Assembly (NCBI GenBank): GCA_003484585.1
Contig: DNBZ01000029.1
Location: 1-12,850 of the forward strand
Length of the DNA: 12,850 nucleotides
From: Bacteroidota bacterium
GTDB lineage: Bacteria; Bacteroidota; Bacteroidia; NS11-12g; UBA9320
Direction of reading: 5' to 3'
The position numbers were made by a program, and so were the translations under genes. Positions 6,479 to 12,850 of this stretch are shown one piece after another (positions within the stretch are counted from its first letter, which is position 1; each line of letters starts with the position of its first letter). The notes beneath the pieces are model-generated. The model saw only the letters and a list, made by a program, of their open reading frames with translations, had not been told where the DNA came from and did not search any database.

Positions 6479-7911
6479 CATTTCTTAAGCACAGACTTTA
6501 AGTCTTTTAACTTATATAGTTTAAATAAATAGGCAGCGAGCAAAACTGCAATGGCAATCATCACAAAATGAACGCTCATATTTTGAGCATATTGTTTACC
6601 CCTAAAAATTATTAGGGCTAATAATCCTACACCTAAAAATGGACGTAGAAGAGAAGTAAAGTTTAAGTGTAAATTGTATTTTCGGACACTCACAAAGAAG
6701 CAGATTAGACCAAAGAAAATCTGACTTGTCATAGTAGCCATGGCCGCCCCTTGTGCATTGTATCTTGGTATCAGAACTAGATTCAGAATCAAGTTAAGTA
6801 ACAACGTAATAGCAGCGAATCTATTGAGCCATTTCAACTCCTTACCTGCCGTGAGTAATGCGCCATAGACTAGTGTAAGTGCAGCCCCTACAAAACCGAA
6901 AATCAAGAGAACTAGCACTTCTGCAGAGTCGCTATTGGCCTTTCCTGGATTAATGATATTAAGAATATCTAGGGAATATACCGTGGTAATAAACGAGGCT
7001 ACTAATCCTCCAAATAAGAGCAAACGTGCGGTGTATCCACTAATACTTCTGATGAGTGCAGAATCTGCTATGTTTTTGGTAAATAAGGGCAGTAGAACAC
7101 CACTAAAAACCTGAGCAAACATGAGCAAGGCAAAGTAAAATCGATACCCTAAAGCATAGACTCCTACCTCAGCATCCCCCACCAATGATTTAATCATAAC
7201 TCCATCTATATAAGTGTATAAACCCATGAGCGATACAAGCATGGCAAAAGGCCAGGACTTTTTGAGAATAGGTAGAATACTAGCTAGGCTAAAGGAAATA
7301 CGTACTTGAGACAAGTACCCTCTTAAAAAGAATAGTAAGCTCACCAGAACCAACGATAAGCTCAATACTTGTGCATAGGCAAATCGATGTATAGTAAGTT
7401 CAAAGTCTGGAATTTCGGACCACAATAAGATGGCTACGAATAGGATAACAAGAATTCTATCGAGCACCATAAATATCCCATCTACTCTAAATCGCTGTAG
7501 ACTAGACACAATACTCCTAAAAAACTGAGTGAGTGACGTGAGAATCTGAATTGCACCGAGTGTTAGCAATAGGCCAAACTCCTGACTAGTATAGCCCATA
7601 ACTACTCCCACACTTAGTATTATGAGCACGTAGGCTAAAGCCAAAATAATTTTAAGACCAATAATACTGCCTGTAAGTAAGCCTATTTTACTATTGTCTT
7701 GTGCTACCTCAGTGATATTAAAACTGTTGAGACCTAAGTCTAGCACTATAAAAAAGAGTAAGCTAAAGTTGAAAAGTGCGAAGTAATTACCATAGACTTC
7801 CTGTGGTAGTGCCTCCTGCACTGCTGCATCTATAATCAGAATCCATATCGGTTTTATGAGCAAGTTGAGCACCTGCATGAACGCTATGTCCGAGAGATAC
7901 TTCTTCAGCAT
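6478..7911 (-). CDS. Wzx-like polysaccharide flippase (MOP superfamily)
   Basis: The 477-residue protein has about 14 hydrophobic segments and ends in a short Lys-rich tail (LKDLKSVLKK), the form of polysaccharide-repeat flippases of the MOP superfamily. The N-terminus NLLIKPIWILIIDAAVQ followed by VYGNYFALFNFSLLFFIVLDLGLNSF is a pattern I associate with Bacteroidota flippases. It would turn undecaprenyl-pyrophosphate-linked oligosaccharide from the cytoplasmic to the periplasmic face of the inner membrane for polymerisation. The ATG directly follows the stop of the MFS gene with no spacer, so it is read from the same mRNA. With the next two genes it makes a set of flippase, length regulator and ligase/polymerase. 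Another MOP member such as a lipid II flippase is less likely given the neighbours. Confidence 0.85.
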   Translation of the reverse strand: MLKKYLSDIAFMQVLNLLIKPIWILIIDAAVQEALPQEVYGNYFALFNFSLLFFIVLDLGLNSFNITEVAQDNSKIGLLTGSIIGLKIILALAYVLIILSVGVVMGYTSQEFGLLLTLGAIQILTSLTQFFRSIVSSLQRFRVDGIFMVLDRILVILFVAILLWSEIPDFELTIHRFAYAQVLSLSLVLVSLLFFLRGYLSQVRISFSLASILPILKKSWPFAMLVSLMGLYTYIDGVMIKSLVGDAEVGVYALGYRFYFALLMFAQVFSGVLLPLFTKNIADSALIRSISGYTARLLLFGGLVASFITTVYSLDILNIINPGKANSDSAEVLVLLIFGFVGAALTLVYGALLTAGKELKWLNRFAAITLLLNLILNLVLIPRYNAQGAAMATMTSQIFFGLICFFVSVRKYNLHLNFTSLLRPFLGVGLLALIIFRGKQYAQNMSVHFVMIAIAVLLAAYLFKLYKLKDLKSVLKK

Positions 7912-9255
7912 TTAGGCTATTTGCACTTCAGATTTTTTTTCTACACTTCTTGTTTTTATTAGTAGTAAGAAACCAAAGATAAAGAATACCATAAGCATAA
8001 GTATAGACATTCTCATGTTACCAAAGACTCCTTCCAATACTCCAAACATCAAAGGACCAAAAATCAATCCTACTTTTTCCATAACGTCAAAGAAACTGAA
8101 GTAAGAGGCACTATCTTCTGTAGGTGGCAGCATCTTACTGTAGGTAGACCTACTCAGTGATTGTGTACCGCCCATTACGAAACCTACCAATACCGCTGTA
8201 AGATAAAACTCTTGAGGAAGTGTAATCGTATATGCTATAATGGTGCATATAATCCAAATCACAGCTGCGACCATTAATGTCTTGAGGTTACCATACTTCT
8301 TAGACCACTTAGACATAACATATGCACCGCCTACTGCTATTAGTTGTATTAGTATTATACTCACAATAAGACCAGTTTGTTTGGTTTGCCACCACTCTCC
8401 ATCTGCTACCCACTTTATCTCTTTACTTGCAAATAGTACTGCTACCAGCATTACGGTCTGAACACCCATATTGTAAGTAAAGTAACTCGCCAAAAACCAC
8501 TTCACACGAGCATGTTCTTTCAGCTCCTTCCATACCTTACGAATCTCTCTATATCCGTACCATATAATATTGTATTGTTTTTCTCGCTTAGGGTAATAGC
8601 TTTTATCAGGTAAATAATAATAAGTGTATTGAGCAAAACCGACCCACCATATCGCTACAAGAATGAATGGAACACCATCTTTTACTAGCATCACACCTGT
8701 AGCATTAAGAATAAGTATTGTTACTAATAATAAAACACTACCGATATATCCAAGGGAAAAACCCTTTGCACTTATTTTATCATGTTGATCTTTATCAGCT
8801 ATTTCAAGCAAAAAAGAATTGTAGAAAACAATACTACCCCAAAAACCAATGCTTGCCATGAAAATAGAGAGCATACTAAACTCGAAATTATCTATATCAA
8901 AAAAGTAAAGTGAAGCACATCCTGCGGCACCAATGTAGCAAAATATTTTCATAAATAATTTTTTGGTGCCAGAATAGTCTGCAATTCCTGAAAGAATAGG
9001 GATCAATATTACTACCACTAAAAAAGATGCTGAATAAACGTACGTGTATAATTCAGTATTGACAAAATCTCTTCCAAAAAACGATACAGTATCAGAAATC
9101 ATATTGCCATCTTTATCTTTGATACTCGTGACTCCCTCATAAAAGATCGGAAATATCGCCGTAGAAATAATTAGATTATAAACCGAATTGGCCCAATCAT
9201 AGAAGGTCCAGGCTTTTATTACCTTAGGATCGTTTTTTTTGAATATTCGTGACAC
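7912..9255 (-). CDS. UMF1-type MFS transporter
   Basis: The 447-residue integral membrane protein has about 12 helices. The N-terminus KVIKAWTFYDWANSVYNLIISTAIFPIFY (about 11-39) is the hallmark of the UMF1 branch of the major facilitator superfamily (Atg22-like in Pfam terms). Later features that fit are GFWGSIVFYNSFLLEIA in the first half and GFVMGGTQSLSRSTYSKMLP in the second, the latter resembling the conserved inter-helix loop between helices 10 and 11. Substrates of bacterial members are largely unknown. The start is GTG; an in-frame TGA four codons upstream leaves no better choice, and MSRIFKKNDPKVIKAW gives a normal family N-terminus. The gene lies 52 nt after clpX and abuts the flippase gene. 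Whether it contributes to glycan export or is simply carried in the operon is open. Confidence 0.88.
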   Translation of the reverse strand: MSRIFKKNDPKVIKAWTFYDWANSVYNLIISTAIFPIFYEGVTSIKDKDGNMISDTVSFFGRDFVNTELYTYVYSASFLVVVILIPILSGIADYSGTKKLFMKIFCYIGAAGCASLYFFDIDNFEFSMLSIFMASIGFWGSIVFYNSFLLEIADKDQHDKISAKGFSLGYIGSVLLLVTILILNATGVMLVKDGVPFILVAIWWVGFAQYTYYYLPDKSYYPKREKQYNIIWYGYREIRKVWKELKEHARVKWFLASYFTYNMGVQTVMLVAVLFASKEIKWVADGEWWQTKQTGLIVSIILIQLIAVGGAYVMSKWSKKYGNLKTLMVAAVIWIICTIIAYTITLPQEFYLTAVLVGFVMGGTQSLSRSTYSKMLPPTEDSASYFSFFDVMEKVGLIFGPLMFGVLEGVFGNMRMSILMLMVFFIFGFLLLIKTRSVEKKSEVQIA

Positions 9256-9307
9256 AACGTTTCTTCAAATCAAGTCAAAAAAACCAAGAACAGAAAATAA
9301 TTATAAA

Positions 9308-10528
9308 CTAGGCAGCTTTTAGGCGTAGTCGTTCTATCACCTTTTCTGCTTCATCTAATCCTATATTCACTTCTTTAGTAGTGTCATCAGAAGGGGCTTC
9401 GTACATGTAATCGCTAAGTATAGCCTCACATACAGACCGCAGTCCACGTGCTCCCAGCTTAAACTCAATTGCCTTCTCTACTATATAGTCTATTACACTA
9501 TCAGAAATAGTTAGTTTTATCCCTTCCATCTCAAAGAGTTGGATGTATTGGCGTATCAATGCATTCTTTGGCTTTAGAAGTATAGCTTTCAGTGTATCTG
9601 CATCTAATGGCTTTAAGGCTGTTAGAATAGGTATACGGCCTATAATTTCAGGTATTAAACCGAACTGTTTTACGTCTGAAGGGATAGCATATTCTAAATA
9701 TTCGTCTGTAGTAATTTCTTTATTATCTCCAGCTTTGAATCCTAGAGAATTTGCTTGCATTCTTCGTGATATAATTTTATCTATACCATCAAAAGCCCCT
9801 CCACATATAAATAAGATGTTAGACGTGTCTATTTGAACCATCTTCTGGTCTGGGTGCTTTCTACCTCCTTGAGGAGCTACATTAGCCACGGTGCCTTCAA
9901 GTATCTTAAGAAGTCCTTGCTGTACACCTTCACCACTTACATCTCTGGTAATACTTGGATTGTCAGACTTACGAGCTATTTTGTCTATCTCATCTATGTA
10001 GATTATACCTCTTTCGGTAGCCTCTTTACTATAATCTGCTGCTTGGTATAATCTAGAGATTATACTTTCTACATCCTCTCCTACATAACCCGCCTCTGTA
10101 AGTACAGTGGCATCTGCTATACAAAACGGAACAGCTAAAGAACGTGCGAGTGTTTTGGCTAGCAATGTTTTGCCTGTACCCGTCTCTCCTATGAGCAGTA
10201 CATTGGACTTTTCTAATTCTACGCCATCATCTCCTCGGTCATAATTTAGTCTCTTGTAGTGATTATATACTGCTACGCTTAAGGTCTTTTTAGCATTATC
10301 TTGGCCTATCACATACTCATCTAGTAGAGCCTTTATTTCTTTAGGCTTTTTAAGATCAATATCTTTTACGTTTTTTTTCTTTTTACTAGTTCCCTCAGAT
10401 ACAATTATTTCATTGCCTTGCTGTATACAGTCCTCACAGATGTGAGCATCTATACCTGAAATAAGTAATCCGACGTCCCCTTTGCTTCTACCACAAAAAG
10501 AACAAGAAAGCTGAACATCTTTTGCCAA
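9308..10528 (-). CDS. clpX: ClpX, ATP-dependent unfoldase subunit of the Clp protease
   Basis: ClpX hexamers recognise tagged proteins, unfold them with ATP and feed them into ClpP. All parts are present in 406 residues: an N-terminal zinc-binding domain with Cys9, Cys12, Cys31 and Cys34; Walker A GETGTGKT (114-121); pore loop GYVG (147-150); Walker B IIYIDEID (175-182); the RKH pore loop (223-225); a ClpP-docking tripeptide LGF (262-264) where IGF is common; IGRIP (296-300) with the Arg finger; and sensor-2 GARGLR (359-364). The start is taken as TTG, giving [13 protein letters not shown]; an in-frame stop three codons upstream leaves no ATG or GTG, and the zinc motif begins at residue 9 as in relatives. 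TTG lies 2 nt after the clpP stop, so translation is probably coupled. It ends in TAG. Confidence 0.97.
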   Translation of the reverse strand: MAKDVQLSCSFCGRSKGDVGLLISGIDAHICEDCIQQGNEIIVSEGTSKKKKNVKDIDLKKPKEIKALLDEYVIGQDNAKKTLSVAVYNHYKRLNYDRGDDGVELEKSNVLLIGETGTGKTLLAKTLARSLAVPFCIADATVLTEAGYVGEDVESIISRLYQAADYSKEATERGIIYIDEIDKIARKSDNPSITRDVSGEGVQQGLLKILEGTVANVAPQGGRKHPDQKMVQIDTSNILFICGGAFDGIDKIISRRMQANSLGFKAGDNKEITTDEYLEYAIPSDVKQFGLIPEIIGRIPILTALKPLDADTLKAILLKPKNALIRQYIQLFEMEGIKLTISDSVIDYIVEKAIEFKLGARGLRSVCEAILSDYMYEAPSDDTTKEVNIGLDEAEKVIERLRLKAA

Positions 10529-10530
10529 AA

Positions 10531-11217
10531 TTATTTACTTTTTCTTTCTAATACTTCGTCGAGCATACCATACTCTTTAGCTTCCTGAGCAGTCATCCAA
10601 TAGTCGCGCTCACTGTCTTTTGCTACTTTAGCATATTTCTGACCACTGTGGTTAGCTATGATATCGTATAACTCTTTCTTAAGCTTCATTATCTCTCTTA
10701 CGGTAATTTCCATATCCGAAGCTTGACCTTGTGCACCGCCTAGTGGCTGGTGTATCATTACTCTACTGTGTTTCAGAGCTGTACGTTTCCCTTTGGTACC
10801 TGCACACATTAGTACAGCACCCATACTAGCTGCTATCCCTGTACATATAGTAGCTACATCTGGAGCTATATACTGCATAGTATCATATATACCTAGTCCT
10901 GCATGCACGCCACCACCTGGGCTATTTATATATATCTGAATGTCTCTTTTAGCATCAGAACTTTCTAAAAATAACAATTGAGCTTGAACTACATTAGCTA
11001 TGTAATCGTCTATTCCTGTACCTAAGAAAATAATTCTATCTGCCATAAGTCTAGAGAATACATCTACTTCTCTAAAAGGCATTTGTCTTTCCTCTATCAC
11101 CGTTCTAGTCATATCCTGAGGGGACTCTATGGTACTTGATATATAGTGATCTACCTTGGCACTGCTTATGCCATGGTGCATTGTTGCGTATTTTCTAAAT
11201 TCTTTTCCGTAATCCAT
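10531..11217 (-). CDS. clpP: ClpP, serine protease subunit of the Clp complex
   Basis: ClpP forms the tetradecameric proteolytic chamber that partners ClpX in protein turnover. In 228 residues the catalytic triad is Ser131 (in [10 protein letters not shown]), His156 (in [10 protein letters not shown]) and Asp205 (in SERDYWM); the spacing matches the E. coli enzyme. [17 protein letters not shown] (97-113) forms the oxyanion region and substrate strand. About 35 N-terminal residues precede the mature core, consistent with a propeptide removed by self-cleavage. The ATG at 11217 is the only start before an in-frame stop three codons upstream. The gene lies 89 nt downstream of tig and 2 nt upstream of clpX, the widespread tig-clpP-clpX order. 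No Shine-Dalgarno sequence precedes it; inverted repeats occupy its leader. Confidence 0.98.
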   Translation of the reverse strand: MDYGKEFRKYATMHHGISSAKVDHYISSTIESPQDMTRTVIEERQMPFREVDVFSRLMADRIIFLGTGIDDYIANVVQAQLLFLESSDAKRDIQIYINSPGGGVHAGLGIYDTMQYIAPDVATICTGIAASMGAVLMCAGTKGKRTALKHSRVMIHQPLGGAQGQASDMEITVREIMKLKKELYDIIANHSGQKYAKVAKDSERDYWMTAQEAKEYGMLDEVLERKSK

Positions 11218-11238
11218 AATAATTTATATAGTGTCAAA

Positions 11239-11275
11239 TGTAAACAAATAACTAGAACAGTTCGTTTACAAACTG
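11239..11275 (-). promoter_or_regulatory. Interleaved inverted repeats in the clpP leader
   Basis: A perfect 7-bp inverted repeat, TGTAAAC (11239-11245) and GTTTACA (11264-11270) separated by 18 nt, lies 22 to 53 nt upstream of the clpP start. A second 5-bp repeat, CAGTT (11258-11262) and AACTG (11271-11275), interlocks with it. As DNA, the first pair could be an operator for a dimeric regulator; as RNA, the pairs are mutually crossing. It does not match the CIRCE or CtsR heat-shock operators as I know them. Function is not established. Confidence 0.3.
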
Positions 11276-11294
11276 GTCATTTAGTCTTAGATAT

Positions 11295-11313
11295 GGGCTA
11301 TTCTAACTAGCCC
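11295..11313 (-). other. Perfect hairpin on the tig stop codon, tig-clpP junction
   Basis: GGGCTA (11295-11300) and TAGCCC (11308-11313) form a 6-bp perfect stem with a 7-base loop; the tig TAG stop is within it. In the direction of transcription (- strand) no T-run follows, so it is not an evident terminator and would not separate tig from clpP by itself. On the + strand TTTT follows directly. It could be an RNA-processing or stability element that lets tig and clpP be expressed at different levels. Confidence 0.4.
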
Positions 11314-12683
11314 TTTTCATTGAATTTTTTCACCTCGTCATAAAACTTATCTACGGCTAGCTTTTTAGACTTTATAGTGATTAAATCTTTCACCTTATCC
11401 AACACCTTCTTCTCTACTACTACATCTCTTATTCGCATTATATAGTTTTTATCTTCTCTATTTTTTGCTTCAAAGTTTTGAACCATAGAAGGATCAGGAT
11501 TATTCAGACCATACTGTCTCAGCATCTGTGCTGTATAAGCGAACGAAGTTTGATTTACATCTTCATCCGTTACTTCTACATTCTCTTGCTCAGCTATTTT
11601 TTCTCTTATCAGCTGCTTGTGTAGCACTACAGACTCCTTAGCATATTGCTCATCTATAGTTTCTGGGCTATATGTCTCAGGCTTGGTCTCTTGTAACCAT
11701 CTTTTTAAGAATGCATCTGGAAGTACAAATGAGTGATTTTTTTCAAGTATTTTGTTTACCTCAGCGTCTAGTTGCTTTTCCGCCTCTGCTTGGTAGTACG
11801 ACCCTAAGTTTTCTTCTATTTTAGCTTCAAACTCCTTTTCGTCTTTTACTGCACCAGGCCCCATTACAAGGTCAAAAAACTCTTGATTGAGTTCTGCTGG
11901 CACTACTTGTCTTATTTCTTTTACTACTGCCTTAAAAGTCTTATTAAGAGTAGCTATAGCTTCCTGCTCTATGCCTAGAGATTGTTTGATAACCATTTCG
12001 TTATCATTGAACAGATCAAAAATATTCAGGCTCAGCTCGTCACCGGTTGATACACCTACTAGCTGCTTTTTAGTCTTGCTGTGTTTCACCACTTCTGGCA
12101 ATACAGTCACTTCATGCTCAAAAATGCCTCCGTCTTTATGCTCACCTTTTTTATCTACTTCAGTAACTAGTATTACTACTGAATCGTTTTCAGTCTCAGA
12201 TTTGTCTTTAGTTTCTAACTTACCATTCTGACGACGAAGATTTTTAACTTCCGTTGCTACTTCTTTTTGATCTAGCTCTACCTCATACCTAGTAAGTTTA
12301 TCCTTACTGCCTATGTTCAGATCAAAAATAGGTGCAAGACCTAGGTCAAAGTGAAAAGTAAAGTCACCGTAATTGTCAAAATCAGTTTCACCCTTCTTTT
12401 CTGTACTAGTCATAGGCTGACCAAGTATATCAATAGTATTCTCTTGTAAGTGCTTGTACAAAGCTTCTGAGGTAAGTCTATTTACTTCTTCGAAAAGAGC
12501 ACTTTTACCTATCATCTGCTTTATCATACCCATAGGTACCGTTCCAGGTCTGAAACCAGGAATCTTGGCTTTTTTACGATAGTCTTTGAATTGCTTGTTT
12601 AAGTTTTCTTGATAATCGTCGTTTGTAACTATTACGCTGATAATAGCGTTTAGATCATCCTTTTTTTCGAAGCTTACGTTCAT
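11307..12683 (-). CDS. tig: Trigger factor, ribosome-associated chaperone
   Basis: Trigger factor binds the ribosome exit tunnel and shields nascent chains. The 458-residue protein has the three-part layout: an N-terminal ribosome-binding domain (about 1-130) with the docking loop IPGFRPGTVPMGMIKQMIG (41-59), keeping Phe44 and Arg45; a middle segment (about 150-258) where the FKBP-type prolyl isomerase domain sits, strongly diverged and without a clear FKBP active-site signature by eye; and a helical C-terminal chaperone domain (about 262-458) beginning VPAELNQEFFD. The Pro and Thr in the docking loop replace Lys residues of E. coli; substitutions there are usual in Bacteroidota. The ATG at 12683 gives the normal MNVSFEKKDD start. 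Upstream is a tRNA-Leu terminator, so tig probably has its own promoter in 12684-12740, though I could not pick a convincing one. It heads the tig-clpP-clpX cluster and ends in TAG. Confidence 0.96.
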   Translation of the reverse strand: MNVSFEKKDDLNAIISVIVTNDDYQENLNKQFKDYRKKAKIPGFRPGTVPMGMIKQMIGKSALFEEVNRLTSEALYKHLQENTIDILGQPMTSTEKKGETDFDNYGDFTFHFDLGLAPIFDLNIGSKDKLTRYEVELDQKEVATEVKNLRRQNGKLETKDKSETENDSVVILVTEVDKKGEHKDGGIFEHEVTVLPEVVKHSKTKKQLVGVSTGDELSLNIFDLFNDNEMVIKQSLGIEQEAIATLNKTFKAVVKEIRQVVPAELNQEFFDLVMGPGAVKDEKEFEAKIEENLGSYYQAEAEKQLDAEVNKILEKNHSFVLPDAFLKRWLQETKPETYSPETIDEQYAKESVVLHKQLIREKIAEQENVEVTDEDVNQTSFAYTAQMLRQYGLNNPDPSMVQNFEAKNREDKNYIMRIRDVVVEKKVLDKVKDLITIKSKKLAVDKFYDEVKKFNEKG

Positions 12684-12740
12684 GAGATGTTATAATTTTA
12701 AGATGTGTAATTCGTATAACTATCCTATCAAGACAAAAGG

Positions 12741-12778
12741 ACTATAAAAAAATAAAACCCTGTTTTATCAGGGCTTTA
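12741..12778 (-). terminator. Intrinsic terminator of the tRNA-Leu transcript
   Basis: CCCTG (12758-12762) pairs with CAGGG (12769-12773) around a 6-base loop; further A-T pairs can form outside a bulged base. Read on the - strand, the stem is followed by TTTTATTTTTTTAT, a strong U-tract. It sits between the tRNA and tig, so it ends the tRNA transcript and shields tig. On the + strand CTTTATTTCGTTTTT follows, so it may work both ways. Confidence 0.8.
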
Positions 12779-12792
12779 TTTCGTTTTTACAG

Positions 12793-12850
12793 TGCGGGCG
12801 AAAGGACTCGAACCTTCACACCGCGAGGCACTAGATCCTAAGTCTAGCGT
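12793..12850 (-). tRNA. tRNA-Leu (anticodon UAG), 3' part; 5' end lies beyond the window
   Basis: Read on the - strand, the last 58 bases give an anticodon arm with stem CTAGA/TCTAG and loop CTTAGGA, hence anticodon TAG (UAG), a long variable arm as in class II tRNAs, a T arm with GGTTCGAGTCC, and the acceptor 3' strand CGCCCGC plus discriminator A. The long variable arm, anticodon and discriminator A agree on leucine. CCA is not encoded, so it must be added by the CCA-adding enzyme. The acceptor 5' strand and D arm are outside the window. It decodes CUA (and by wobble other CUN) codons; CTA is heavily used in the genes here. Confidence 0.93.

Noticed and set aside
9543..10051. Two + strand open frames inside clpX
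   Set aside because: They lie wholly within a highly conserved - strand gene and show no domain or credible start context.
11218..11306. CIRCE or CtsR heat-shock operator upstream of clpP
   Set aside because: No TTAGCACTC/GAGTGCTAA pair and no convincing CtsR direct repeat; only the unrelated inverted repeats reported separately.
11887..12231. A 114-codon + strand frame inside tig
   Set aside because: The Ser/Leu-rich product is the antisense shadow of the trigger factor middle domain, with nothing recognisable in it.
12684..12740. A Bacteroidota promoter (TTTG with TAnnTTTG) for tig
   Set aside because: A TTTTG and several TA-rich blocks occur on the - strand, but no -7 block matches well at a suitable spacing, so any pick would be a guess.
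1..12850. A novel defence or mobile system
   Set aside because: Every sizeable gene fits a known housekeeping or envelope family; no nuclease, reverse transcriptase, toxin pair, recombinase or repeat array is visible.

Overview
The window looks like chromosomal DNA of a Bacteroidota (Bacteroidetes) bacterium. It is AT-rich (roughly 38% G+C by eye), most starts have no Shine-Dalgarno sequence, and the tRNA at the right edge has no encoded CCA. Several proteins have forms usual in this phylum: a short ECF sigma factor with an anti-sigma-like partner, a trigger factor with a GFRPGxVP ribosome-docking loop, an OppC-type permease with a large N-terminal insertion, and a UMF1-type MFS carrier. I cannot place it below phylum with confidence. 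Coding is dense and no gap exceeds 300 bases.

Left arm, + strand (1-2654): the 3' end of an ECF-type sigma factor gene, a single-pass anti-sigma-like membrane protein, dapF (diaminopimelate epimerase) and a SanA/DUF218 envelope protein. Each junction overlaps, by 1, 8 and 4 nt, so this is almost certainly one translationally coupled operon. It joins a probable envelope-sensing regulator pair to lysine/peptidoglycan precursor synthesis and an envelope-barrier protein. A candidate terminator sits on the last stop codon.

Centre (2655-2950): a 296-nt convergent spacer with a second terminator and a G+C-rich island of unknown nature.

Right arm, - strand (2951-12850, read from right to left): the 3' part of tRNA-Leu(UAG) and its terminator, then tig, clpP, clpX, a UMF1-family MFS transporter, a Wzx-like flippase, a Wzz-like chain-length regulator, an O-antigen ligase/polymerase-type protein and a lone OppC/DppC-type ABC permease. 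The first three genes form the common protein quality-control cluster: ribosome-bound chaperone, protease and unfoldase. The later genes supply the export, length-control and assembly steps of a surface polysaccharide pathway, but no glycosyltransferase lies in the window. Junctions from clpP onward are tight: clpP to clpX 2 nt, clpX to MFS 52 nt, MFS to flippase 0 nt, flippase to wzz 41 nt, wzz to ligase 4-nt overlap, ligase to permease 26-nt overlap.

I see no CRISPR array, insertion sequence, prophage or clear defence system. This is mostly core chromosome. The points worth a second look are the sigma/anti-sigma/dapF/sanA coupling, the polysaccharide-assembly genes behind clpPX, the G+C-rich spacer island, paired repeats upstream of clpP, and an unusually high density of CTAG and of CTA leucine codons.
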